DNA of 64,000 bases, from the NCBI GenBank assembly GCA_016719565.1, contig JADJYU010000007.1, positions 1 through 64,000 of the forward strand, in the 5' to 3' direction. The notes below the pieces were generated by a model. That model did not search any database. It was not told where the DNA came from and worked only from the letters and a program-made list of their open reading frames with translations. Shown piece by piece: positions 1 through 8,840 of this stretch. The DNA is from Ignavibacteria bacterium (GTDB lineage: Bacteria; Bacteroidota; Ignavibacteria; Tepidaquicellales; Tepidaquicellaceae). How positions within the stretch are numbered: the stretch's first letter is position 1; the number at the start of each line of letters is the position of its first letter. The position numbers and the translations under genes are program-made.

Positions 1-7
1 TAAAATT

Positions 8-589
8 TTATTGCCTGTCACTAATATATCCCTGATAGACTAAACCCCATAGACCAACTCCTATATCCCCGCAATCAGAAATTGTGTTGTTTTCTGTTGT
101 ATACTTGTATAACCGTATTGGGGTTAGCTTCACCTCGAGTGAGATACCGCTATTCTTAAAATTTCTTATGATACAATCCCTGATCAATATCTTATTACTT
201 TTTAATTTTTGCATAAGTGAAAACCTGAAGTCCACATCGGAGTCTTGTATTTTTGCAAAATCCCTGTCCGGATCGTATAAACCGGTGATCTCTAAATTTT
301 CAATTACAAATCCACCGTTATTTATTATTGACACACAGCTTCCTTCATCACTTCTGAATACCGCTCTTCCCAGTCCGTAAGAAGTGATTCGTATTGGTTC
401 GGTGTCAGTGCCTGATTCATTATTAAATAAAAGATTTCCTTTGAAAAGATCACCCCCTCTGAACTGAATAACATCACCTTTCTGAAATTTAAAGACCGAT
501 ACTCTGTTCAGCGTCCTCCATGCTTTGTCTTCTGATAGTCCTGAATTCAGATCATTACCAAAATTACTGACTGAAAGTCCGTGTAGCAA
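8..589 (-). CDS. Right-handed parallel beta-helix surface protein, partial or broken
   Basis: The translation opens with a block typical of the N-terminus of secreted parallel beta-helix proteins (VSNFGNDLNSGLSEDKAWRTL), followed by short turns rich in Asn, Ile and Gly (IRDCIIRNF, NTISDCGDIGVG). The family usually binds or cleaves polysaccharide at the cell surface, but no catalytic residue can be assigned here. The product is only 193 residues, well short of the usual several hundred. The start is a TTG at 589, and the frame is open only back to about 611. A signal-peptide-like stretch lies in another frame further upstream (about 620-680). At the other end, a one-base shift near position 25 would let the helix continue towards the window edge (LVTGNKIL). 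The gene is therefore probably larger and frameshifted at both ends. Confidence 0.55.
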   Translation of the reverse strand: MLHGLSVSNFGNDLNSGLSEDKAWRTLNRVSVFKFQKGDVIQFRGGDLFKGNLLFNNESGTDTEPIRITSYGLGRAVFRSDEGSCVSIINNGGFVIENLEITGLYDPDRDFAKIQDSDVDFRFSLMQKLKSNKILIRDCIIRNFKNSGISLEVKLTPIRLYKYTTENNTISDCGDIGVGLWGLVYQGYISDRQ

Positions 590-831
590 TGTTGCTGATG
601 TAAGGGTCGCTTATCTGCCCGAATAAAAATTACTTTTTAATAGTGTAAAAAGTATTAATGATAATTTTAAAGTAAATCTCGTTTTATTGTTGAAAATAAT
701 TGATCCTTATTAATTTTAAATAATTACCTGAAAAGAAATTCTTTCTAAATAGTTTCATAAATTATATGAATGAATGTTTATCTGTAAATTTTTACTCTTA
801 TAGGAATTACAAGGTTTTTAAAAAATTCGGG
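590..831. other. Gap between beta-helix gene and MITE-like element
   Basis: The stretch is AT-rich with no supported gene. The part next to the beta-helix gene (about 620-680, minus strand) reads as a hydrophobic signal-peptide-like segment in another frame and may be the lost N-terminus of that gene. The 8-bp direct repeat AATTCGGG that flanks the following mobile element begins at 824. Confidence 0.4.
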
Positions 832-1122
832 CTCTGTACACGATTATTTTTTTTACTTAAGCCTGCAAAATATTTTTGGTATTAAAATCAGAACATTCAT
901 CCCGGAGGGATGTGATATTGGTAGCAATCTATGATACGAATGTCATTTCAGTCCCGTCAGGGACGAAATATTTTGCTACCAATATATAGTCCTGCGGGAC
1001 TAAAACTCTTACTCTCATTTGCTGCCAATTTTAGTCCCTGCGGGACGTAGTTATAAAAATATAAATCAAATTCACTTTTATCACGTCCAATTGCACATTA
1101 TTAAAATTGACGTGTACAGAGT
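832..1122. mobile_element. MITE-like non-autonomous element, copy 1, with four internal hairpins
   Basis: The ends are inverted repeats, CTCTGTACACG at 832-842 and CGTGTACAGAG at 1111-1121 plus one extra base. They are flanked by the 8-bp direct repeat AATTCGGG at 824-831 and 1123-1130, which looks like a target-site duplication. The interior has no ORF but four small palindromes: CATCCC/GGGATG at 898-912, GTCCC/GGGAC at 951-964, TAGTCC/GGACTA at 987-1002 and GTCCC/GGGAC at 1034-1046. They are separated by recurring spacers of the type TTGGTAGCA or its complement. A second copy lies inverted at 19638-20018 with its own, different 8-bp duplication. No transposase is present, so mobilisation must be in trans. 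The family of the helper is unknown. Confidence 0.8.
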
Positions 1123-1209
1123 AATTCGGGGTATATATAAATTTAACCTTTAATAAGTCGTTCTAAATAGCTTAGTTATAGATTATCCCATAAAAAATTA
1201 AACGGTTAA

Positions 1210-1931
1210 AAATCTAATGTACAGATTTACATCTCCTGCGGGTTTGAAAATCCCCTTTATTCAAAAAACGCACTTCAAACTTTCGGGCTGGATAATTATG
1301 ATATTAAACTTACCGGTAAAAAAGTTGATCCGGGATTATGTGATCTTAAAAGTTATCAGGACCTTCTTGTATTTTCATTTCTTATACACAACCTTCCTGA
1401 AAACGCAAAGATACTGGAAGTCGGAGGAGCTGTTCAAGAAGTCTATCTTATTTCAAAAACAGATACGAGTGCTGGTATCTAGATAAAAAGGAATTTACAG
1501 ATGGAAATAGCGGCAATGATATTAAATTAATAAAAGATTATATTGGAAATTTTAATACGGAATTAAAAGACGAATACTTTGATCTCGTTTTTTCTATCTC
1601 AGCACTGGAGCATGTCCCCACTGATGATCCGAAAGTTCTGAAAGATGTTGCTGATGATATTAACAGGGTGTTAAAACCGGGTGGATTTTCATTGCATTGC
1701 TTTGATGTGATCCTGCAGTATAGTTATATCTGGACAAATGATCTGCTTCCGTATTTGTTTAAGAATTTAGATACATTAAATAAGTTTGTGGATTTTGAAG
1801 CAATGAAAGAAGATCCGGATCTTTTCCTTATGTCTGAAAAAGCTTATAATAAGTACTGGAAAAACGATGTAAAGCAGCCTTATGTGGGTTTCAAACCGCT
1901 GTCATACAATATTCTCTGGCAGAAAAAATAG
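1210..1931 (+). pseudogene. SAM-dependent methyltransferase, frameshifted
   Basis: A class I methyltransferase reads across two frames. The first part (about 1210-1432) contains AKILEVGGA, the glycine-rich SAM-binding motif I. The second part continues in another frame from about 1436 with SLSYFKNRYECWYLD, then FDLVFSISALEHVPTD and the RVLKPGGF motif typical of Methyltransf_11, and ends at 1931. The break is a single-base length change near 1433. No ATG lies in the first reading frame, so the N-terminus is also uncertain. It probably acted on a glycan or lipid, judging from the neighbouring methyltransferases. As read, it cannot make a complete enzyme. Confidence 0.65.
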
Positions 1932-1982
1932 TGCAATAAATTTTGTATGGAAAATAATTACCAAATTAAATTTTTTAAAACA

Positions 1983-2868
1983 TGACTATTTTTCCAAAAT
2001 CTTTAAGGAAATGGATTAAATCTAAAGTTACAAATATAGTAAAGGAAGAAAACAGAAAGAACAAAATTAATTCAGAATCAAATGTTAATAATAAGCTTTA
2101 TTATCCTTATAAAGCGATTCGGAATTTTATATAATCAAAAAAAATAATTTTAGTGATCAGTTAAATTGTGAATATGATCTTCCTGTCCCTCCGAAAGATC
2201 TCTGGCTCGGTTATGGTGATAATCCCGATGAATATTTGAAAGGCAAGATTCAGGTAAACAAAATGCTGAAGATTACTAAAAATCTGGGCTACGATCCTGA
2301 AAATCACGGAAACATACTTGACTTCGGATGCGGCGCCGGCAGAATGATCAGATGGCTTAAGCCGTATTCGGAAAATAAAGAGATCTGGGGAGTTGATATA
2401 AGTTCAGAGCATATTATCTGGGCGAATAATAATCTGAATCCGCCTTTTAATTTTGCTGTAAATACTGTTGTTCCCCACCTCCCATTCAGAGACAATTACT
2501 TTGATTTTATATACGCCGGCTCTGTCTTTACTCACATTGACGATCTGTCAGATTCATGGTTTATGGAGCTGAACAGAATTAGTTCTGATAACGCTTACTT
2601 ATATCTTACCATACAGGACAGACATACAATAGAACTTCTTGATACAAAATATACAGATAAATGGCTTTCAGTATATATGAGAAAATTTCCGGAATATAAT
2701 TCTGAAAAAGAAAATTTTAATATAATAGTCGGAGGCAGGGGACCTGATTCGCAGGTATTTTATGATATAGAATATCTGAAAAAGTCTTTAAAAACTTTAT
2801 TTGACATAGTTTCTATTGCAGAAGAAGCTTATGGTTATCAAACGGCATTAATACTTCGTAAAAAATAA
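1983..2868 (+). pseudogene. SAM-dependent methyltransferase, frameshifted near 2130
   Basis: An ATG at 1983 opens a Lys-rich N-terminal segment (MTIFPKSLRKWIKS) that hits a stop near 2134. The protein continues in a second frame with EFYIIKKNNFSDQ and DLPVPPKDLWLGYG, so one base is missing near 2127-2137. The remaining 210-residue block from 2236 holds the methyltransferase core: HGNILDFGCGAGRM (motif I), GVDIS (motif II acid) and FDFIYAGSVFTHID. The fold is Methyltransf_11/25. The internal TTG at 2236 is probably not the real start. The substrate is unknown; surrounding genes suggest cell-surface sugar chemistry. Confidence 0.65.
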
Positions 2869-2884
2869 ATCTTGTTGATCATTT

Positions 2885-3633
2885 TTATAATTTAGCTTTT
2901 TTCCTGTTATTTCGTTTTAGAATACTTAATCCCAATCCTAATATAATCGGTAGTTCAATGGAAAAAATGCCGCATTTTTTATTAGTATCTGATTTATCTC
3001 CTTCACTTTCCACATTTATATTGTCATCTATATTTTTCCGGTCCGAAGCAGAAATGTCATCGGAATTTTTAAATACTGCAAAAACCGTTGTTCCGGATGA
3101 AAAAGACTCTGCATCTACTTTCACTGAAAAAGAATTGTCCTTCTTGATTCCGCTAAATCTTAGGATTTCTTTTGTAGGCAGAATAAATGTATAAATACAT
3201 GAGGAAATGTTTTTAAATTCTTCCTTTTTGTCAAACTGATATAGAAATACTGTACTGTCAGCCGAGATATACCAGGTAGGTTTTATTTTTGAAAACCCTT
3301 CAGCTGTATTAATTTTTAATAGATCCTTAAAAGCAATGGTTACATTAACATATGTTGTTTCAGAATTGTTTTTGTTTATTTTTATATTTTCAATTGAATT
3401 ATTATCAGAAGAATAAAATGACCTGATTTTATCTTCAGAAAAGGGTAGAGACTGATATATTTCTGATTCTTTTATTTTGATGTCTCGTCCCAGTATGTTA
3501 TTTTTATTATACCGCTTCTGTCATTATTAATAGTTGTTTCCTGATACCAGTTTAAAGCAATAACTTCAGAAGCTGTTAAAAAAAATAAAACGTTTAAAAT
3601 TATTAAAACTCCCGAATAAATTAATTTGAACAT
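2885..3633 (-). pseudogene. Secreted protein with Cys-Gly C-terminal sorting-like signal, paralog 1, frameshifted
   Basis: The ATG at 3633 starts a hydrophobic signal peptide ending near ASEVIALNWYQ. The frame breaks near 3490 and continues in another frame to the stop at 2885. It is a paralog of the intact 235-residue protein at 7987-8694: shared blocks are the post-signal region (NWYQETTINNDRSG), PFSEDKIRSFYSSDNN, the TWY motif, TVFLYQ and FAVFKNS. The C-terminus is CGIFSIELP, a hydrophobic stretch, then a basic tail (KRNNRKKAKL). I do not recognise the domain. It looks beta-rich and exported. The C-terminal pattern resembles tripartite sorting signals such as MYXO-CTERM or GlyGly-CTERM, without matching one that I know. 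Confidence 0.6.
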
Positions 3634-3753
3634 AATAAATAATTTTATTAAAATAAAAGGATCATTGATCTTAAAATATACTAACCTAAATTTTAATTAA
3701 TCCTAAAATTTGATAAAATAAATTATATATTGACTTTATAATGTTTAATAAAA

Positions 3754-4464
3754 CTACCAACTGTTAGACTTTCTTAACAGACCGTTTTTCTTTACAAAGC
3801 AGACATCCATTTGAGCTAATGCGCCGTCAAATGGTCTTCGAAGGAAGCCCGGGAAATCATAAATAACATATCCCTTTTCAGCCATATATATAATTACTTC
3901 ATGTGCTAAAGGAACTCCTTTCATAAACTCAAAAAAATTCGTCTCAATTATAAATACTTCGGTGATCTGAAATAATTTCTCACCTCCTTTTAATGCTTCA
4001 AGTTCAAATCCCTGAATATCAACTTTGACAAAATCGGGTAAAGGCAGTTCGCCATTTTCTAATAATGAATCTAAAGTAATTATCTGAATTTCCCGTTGTT
4101 CATTAACCTTCTTAAGAAGCTCATTTTCTTCAAACATCAGATTAGAGCCGGTTAAATTTACACCGCCTAAAGTAAGAAATTTTTTTTCATTTTTTGAGCC
4201 AACGCCATAAAGAAAATATTTAGACCCCGGATTTACTTTGCAAAAATCTGACAGGTCAATTTCCATTTCTTTTAGCGGATCTATCAAAAAAAAGTCAGAA
4301 TTTTTGAATATTTTTTTCGCTAATTTGCTCCATTCACCATTATTTGCACCAATATCTACTATATTTTTAGGTTTAAAACCCCGTAAATACAGATCTTTCA
4401 GCAATTTTCTCATGTTTCCTACAATGAGATTCTCATCAGTGGGCTTCCGGAAAAATTTAAACAT
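3754..4464 (-). CDS. FkbM family methyltransferase
   Basis: The 236-residue protein has the FkbM layout: KNIVDIGANNGEWSKLAKK (SAM-binding motif I, residues about 34-52), an acidic motif II around FFLIDPL, and the characteristic LPDFVKVDIQGFELEALKG (about residues 143-161), followed by EVFIIETNF. FkbM enzymes O-methylate sugars or other small hydroxyl groups and are common in exopolysaccharide loci. It lies between two of the paralogous secreted proteins on the same strand and is not part of the duplicated unit. The acceptor cannot be predicted. Confidence 0.85.
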   Translation of the reverse strand: MFKFFRKPTDENLIVGNMRKLLKDLYLRGFKPKNIVDIGANNGEWSKLAKKIFKNSDFFLIDPLKEMEIDLSDFCKVNPGSKYFLYGVGSKNEKKFLTLGGVNLTGSNLMFEENELLKKVNEQREIQIITLDSLLENGELPLPDFVKVDIQGFELEALKGGEKLFQITEVFIIETNFFEFMKGVPLAHEVIIYMAEKGYVIYDFPGFLRRPFDGALAQMDVCFVKKNGLLRKSNSW

Positions 4465-4492
4465 CAGCTTAATCTAATTTATTTAAATTCAG

Positions 4493-4526
4493 AAAAAAAA
4501 GACAGATTATATTAAAATAATCTGTC
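4493..4526 (-). terminator. Rho-independent terminator
   Basis: A perfect 10-bp stem, GACAGATTAT (4501-4510) with ATAATCTGTC (4517-4526), encloses a 6-nt loop. Read on the minus strand it is followed at once by eight T residues (4493-4500). It lies just past the stop of the minus-strand gene ending at 4553 and should end that transcript before the FkbM gene. Confidence 0.7.
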
Positions 4527-4552
4527 CATTAAAATTATTTTATTACTATTAC

Positions 4553-5265
4553 TTATTTTTTATATCTACGTTTAATTAAGAGCATTCCAAGACCAAATAT
4601 TAACGGCATTTCTATGCCAAATAATCCGCAGCCATCTCCCGATCCTTTTTCATCCTTTCCGGTAGTAGTTTCCTTGTTGGGATTATCGGTTGAATTTTTG
4701 AATACAGCAGAGATAGTATATCCATTTTTGAAATTTGAAGATTTAATTGGAAGAGAAAATATATTGTCGCCTATTTTTGTACCGCTTGATCCCACAATTT
4801 CTTTTGCAGGTAGTTCAAAAGTGCAGCTTGCATCAACATTATCAGGTAATTCATCATTCTTATCTACATTATACATAAAGACCGTGCTATCACCATTTTT
4901 ATACCAAGTAATTTTTACTTTAGAAAAAGCCGAAGCAGTATTAATTTTACTTATATCTTTAAAAGATAGTGTAATGTTTACAAAGGTTGAATCCTGCTTT
5001 TTTTTATTTATAGCAATATTTTGAATTATATTATTATCGGATGAAAATATTTCTTTGATTTTTCTTCTGAGAATGGAAAAAAGTTATCAATATATGCCTC
5101 TTTCAATTCCGAATTTGCAGTTTTATAGAAAATTTTAATAGTACCGCTTTTGTCATTATTTATAGAAGTATGTTGATACCAATATAAAGCAAAAACATTT
5201 GAATTTGAAAATGTAAGAAATAAAAAAACAATAAACGTTGTTATTAAATGTGTTTTTTTGAGCAT
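4553..5265 (-). pseudogene. Secreted protein with Cys-Gly C-terminal sorting-like signal, paralog 2, frameshifted
   Basis: The N-terminal part (5265 to about 5065) has a clear signal peptide (FIVFLFLTFSNSNVFA) and then YWYQHTSINNDKSG. The frame is lost near 5065, and the rest continues in another frame as IFSSDNNIIQNIAINKK and then TWYKNGDSTVFMYN down to 4553. The stretch ends in GCGLFGIEMP, a hydrophobic segment, and RRYKK. It is most similar to the intact paralog at 7987-8694 and belongs to copy A of the tandem duplication, where it follows a GT-C gene. Function is unknown. The C-terminal Cys-Gly, hydrophobic and basic pattern is shared by all three paralogs. Confidence 0.65.
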
Positions 5266-5419
5266 TATTTTTTCCTGTTTAATTTTATTAATATAGTTAT
5301 TATTATAAATTTATTAAAGTTATTATTTTTTACTCATATTTACAACAATACAAGATCAATGCTATAAAGTCATTTTTAGTTGAAATTAAATAGAGATTCA
5401 AGCTGCTTTTAAATGATTT

Positions 5420-7162
5420 TTAGTATTTTTTATTTTTAGTGTTTCCATAATCTTTTAATGGTTTTATACTTTTATAATTTTTGATTTTTTCATCCGTCTT
5501 TCTGCTTCCCACAATCCACATACTACCCATCTGAAGATTTGTCAATATCATTTTAGGTGGGAAATGATTATTTATAATAAATTGTATAATTAATAGTTTG
5601 ATTTTTATATAATTATTTTCTATAAACCAGTGTTTGTTCATTTCTATAAATTTGTTATCAAGACCCTGCAATATTAATATTGTGCTTATGTCATTCTTCT
5701 CATTTTTCGAATCGATTAAATTATCCCCATATAATTTTAATGCAAAGTTCTTAGCTCCATTATATAATGTAGTATCGGAAAAAAATATATTAATTTTCTC
5801 CTTTTTTATAAATTCATATTTAAAATCCTTTTTAACATTAAGGTAATCCAGATAAATTTTCAATGACCTTACCTGATACACTTGCTGAGCAGGGTCAAAT
5901 ACTATTAATAATTTTTTATCCGGTGAATCTCTTAAAAAATTTATAACTTGTGTATTTTCCCTGCATATTTTTGAGAATGCTGAAATTTCTGGTATAGAAA
6001 TAGTTATTACTTCAATAAATAAGTATGCTATAATTGTAAATAAATAAATATATTTTGAAAATGAGGAGATTGATTTACTGTCAAATATAATTTTTAAAAT
6101 GTATATTATGAGAAAAGAATATCCTAATAAATAAGGCAAATAATATCTTCCTACAACAAAACCACTTCTATAGTAAATAATAAACTGAGGTACGATTATT
6201 AATAAAGCAAGAATGATTACAATAACAATATTTTTTATATGTTTTCTTATATAATCTGATGATAATGAATTCTTTTGCAGTTCATTTTCGAAAAATATTA
6301 ACAGACCAAGAAATGAAATCAAAAGTAAATTTTTTTTGAAAACAGTATCGATAAAATCAGATAAAATATTAAATGAGAGTAATCTAATATTTACACTATT
6401 ATGTGAACCTTCACGTGATACTCCAACAGAATTTACTAACAAGATCACCAGGATTATAAATAAAACAGAAGATAGAATTAGGAGAATATAATTTTTTTTA
6501 ATGGTCTGAATAATTCCGGTATTATTTTTAAAATGGTATAGCCATAAATATAATACCAGAACCGCAGGAGTTAAGATCAAAAAACTCTCTTTAGATAATG
6601 ATGTAATTATTAATGAAAATAAAAAAAGAAATTTATATAAAATCTGATTTTTTTCCGAGAAAATGCTTTTAGATAAAAATAATAAAGATAAAGATAACAT
6701 AAGCATCCCGATTATTTCAGAATCGGGCGGACGAGAATACATAATGGTTGCAGGTCCTAACAATGTCAGTAAAGCAAATAAAAAAGATTGTACTGGACTA
6801 AAACCGATATTTTTGCAAAATTTATAAAGAAAAAAAGCAGTACATATTCCCAGAATTGAGACAAAAATATTTAACAATAATAAATTATAACCAAATATCT
6901 TAACTGAAGTCAAAAGTAAAGCAACCAAACTGGTCTGAATCTTTTATGCCCTTTAAATTCAGTTTCCAATTGATCTTCATAAAAGAAGTAAAGACATGGT
7001 TTCTAAGGCGAGATCAGAGAGTATATAAGCATGGTCTTCAACAATATTATACCCTTTATTAAATGATTCCGAATATCTGAAGATTGCATAAAAAATTAAT
7101 AGAAATAAAATGAAAACAAATAAATTGCTGCCAAAGATTTTTTTATAATTCATTTGATTCAA
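5420..7162 (-). pseudogene. GT-C family membrane glycosyltransferase, frameshifted copy
   Basis: This is a paralog of the intact 529-residue protein at 8841-10430. The N-terminal piece (7162 to about 6990) includes the first membrane segment and the conserved loop GYNIVEDHAYILSD. The remainder, read from 6928, starts within LLTSVKIFGYNLLLLN and continues through ten or so hydrophobic segments. Comparison with the paralog shows missing bases near 6985 and 6912, the latter in a run of A (four instead of five). GT-C enzymes transfer sugars from polyprenyl-phosphate donors on the outer face of the inner membrane. The acidic ED pair in the first loop fits the catalytic position of the superfamily. 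Specificity is unknown. Confidence 0.7.
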
Positions 7163-7349
7163 ATTATTTAATTCTTAGCGACTTCATTATAATGTAAATT
7201 AAATCTTTCATAAGCTTATAAATTATTAAATAAAGTAATGAATAAATCAATTTAAGCTATTTATAATTTAAAAAATTTAAAATGCTTAAATTCATGAATT
7301 GTCTTATACTTGATTTCTTTTTCAATTTTAAAATTTAAATTCTTAGTGG

Positions 7350-7843
7350 AACTTACAATAAAGAAAAATCCCTCTGCAACAGGAATTGACGGTTCCTAAT
7401 TAGAGCTGCCGTTTGAAGACAATACATTTGATTTGTAATTTCATTTGATGTAATAGAACATACTCCCGATCCTCTTGCTTTTGTGAAAGAACTGATATAA
7501 GTTTTAAAACCCAGCGGTAAGTTCTGCATTACAGTTCCAAAAATTATGGTTTTTTCCAGTTAAGACGCGGAAGCACTTAAATTAAGAGATTATCAGTGAT
7601 TTGAAAACGGGGTTCATTAAAATGATTTGAAAAATTTTCTGGAACGAACTAGTATCCGTATCATAAAGTTCAAAGGAATTCACCATTTCACGTTCTTGAT
7701 TTCGGCTTTGAACCGATGCTCTATTAAATTGATAAAAAAACAGATGAGAAACTCGGAAGTTTATTGTCAACGTTGCTGCTTTTGGAACCAAAGAGTAAAG
7801 TTGGCCAATCTGATAATTAATACTAAAATTGTCTTTGGATTAA
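7350..7843 (+). pseudogene. Decayed remnant of a SAM methyltransferase
   Basis: The plus strand shows a damaged copy of the methyltransferase at 11682-12146. KKNPSATGIDGS corresponds to KKNPSATGIEGS there, followed by LPFEDNTFDL and, in DNA, the shared stretch for VIEHTPDPLA. Further on, pieces such as HVLDFGFEPMLY and TDEKLGSLLSTLLLLEPKSK (about 7690-7800) look like the C-terminal part that the other copy lacks. Stops and frameshifts are frequent, so this is not expressed as a protein. The 5' half of the gene, and the GT2 gene that precedes it in copy B, are missing here. Confidence 0.6.
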
Positions 7844-7986
7844 CATAAACCGATGTCAGGTGGATTATTAAGGGATAGTTTCTTTCGGTAAAATCCGTTA
7901 CTGCAGTTTAAAATTTTCTGAACGATAATGCCTGAGTCAATCAGTGGACTAAAGGTTGGAGATTATATGCGGAAGGAGTATAAACG

Positions 7987-8694
7987 TTATTTTTTGAATC
8001 TTATTCTTAAAAGAAGCATACTAAAACCAAAAATAATGGGCATTTCAATTCCAAACAATCCGCAGCGGCCTGATTCTTTTTCATTATATGATTCATCATT
8101 ATCGGAAGCGGAATTTTTACTTTCTTCTGAGTTTTTAAAAACTACGTAAAATACTGGTCCGTTTGCCATATTCTCTGACTTAACCCCATACATTACAGTA
8201 TTGTCATTATCTTTTATACCGGATGTTCTCAATATTTCAGTTGAAGGTAATTCAAAAACAAAAGAAATCTTAGAACCTGATTGGAAATCAGTAGTCTTGT
8301 CCTGATTATACATAAATACAGTACTATCTTCATTTTTATACCATGTTATTTTTGCTTTGGAAAAACCTGATGCAGTAATTAATTGCTGAATATCCTTAAA
8401 TTTGATCAAAACATTGGCAAAAGTTGAATCAGAACTTTTCCTGACATTTACGCTATGAATTGTATTGTTATCTGAAGTATATGTTGCCCTGATTTTATCA
8501 TCAGCAAATGGAATGGAATTAAAGAATCCATTTGCATTAATCTCAGAATTAGCAGTCGAATAAATAAGCCTTACTTCTCCACTTTTGTTATTGTTTACAG
8601 TAATTTTTTGATGCCAATGTAAGGCAAATACATTTGAAAAGGAAAAACTTAAGATAATAATTAAAAATTTTGAGACTAATTTGAATTTGTGCAT
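7987..8694 (-). CDS. Secreted protein with Cys-Gly C-terminal sorting-like signal, intact paralog
   Basis: This 235-residue protein has a Sec signal peptide (LIIILSFSFSNVFA, cleavage near residue 24). A mostly beta-predicted domain follows, with conserved HWHQKITVNNNKSGE, SIPFADDKIR, ITWYKNEDSTVFMY and FVFELPSTEI. A low-complexity Ser/Asn/Glu linker comes next, then the end: CGLFGIEMP, a hydrophobic segment of about 14 residues, and a basic tail RIRFKK. The tail matches the logic of tripartite C-terminal sorting signals (motif, membrane helix, positive residues) with a Cys just before the helix. Two damaged paralogs lie nearby. It follows the GT-C gene at 8841 with a gap of about 145 bp. I do not recognise the globular domain. 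Confidence 0.75.
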   Translation of the reverse strand: MHKFKLVSKFLIIILSFSFSNVFALHWHQKITVNNNKSGEVRLIYSTANSEINANGFFNSIPFADDKIRATYTSDNNTIHSVNVRKSSDSTFANVLIKFKDIQQLITASGFSKAKITWYKNEDSTVFMYNQDKTTDFQSGSKISFVFELPSTEILRTSGIKDNDNTVMYGVKSENMANGPVFYVVFKNSEESKNSASDNDESYNEKESGRCGLFGIEMPIIFGFSMLLLRIRFKK

Positions 8695-8840
8695 TTTTTC
8701 TCCGTTTTTTGATGAATATAATAAGTATTCTTAGTTTATAAGGTTACTTTGTGTTTTAAATACTTTTTTAAAATTAAATTATAATACATTTAAAAAGTTA
8801 TTTTTTAAATCTAAATAATTTTCGAAACCGACTATCTTAA

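Larger units (their letters stand above)
4553..7335. repeat. Tandem segmental duplication, copy A
   Basis: The order secreted protein, GT-C transferase, non-coding upstream region is repeated at 7987-10612 (copy B). The coding parts are recognisably paralogous along their length. The non-coding part contains a 54-bp block identical in both copies (7254-7307 and 10523-10576), so the copies arose by duplication of DNA and not by independent recruitment. Copy A has accumulated several frameshifts; copy B is intact. Confidence 0.75.

Noticed and set aside
832..1122. Repeated palindromes considered as a CRISPR array
   Set aside because: The units are short hairpins of varying sequence and spacing, without constant-length spacers or cas genes. 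Terminal repeats and 8-bp duplications fit a mobile element instead.
1217..1486. An open frame starting at an ATG at 1217
   Set aside because: Its sequence has no family features. The real methyltransferase protein (KLTGKKVDPGL, AKILEVGGA) lies in another frame of the same DNA.
7582..7848. Open frames on both strands at 7582-7848
   Set aside because: They are short and overlap the decayed methyltransferase remnant, which explains the sequence (LLSTLLLLEPKSK in another frame).
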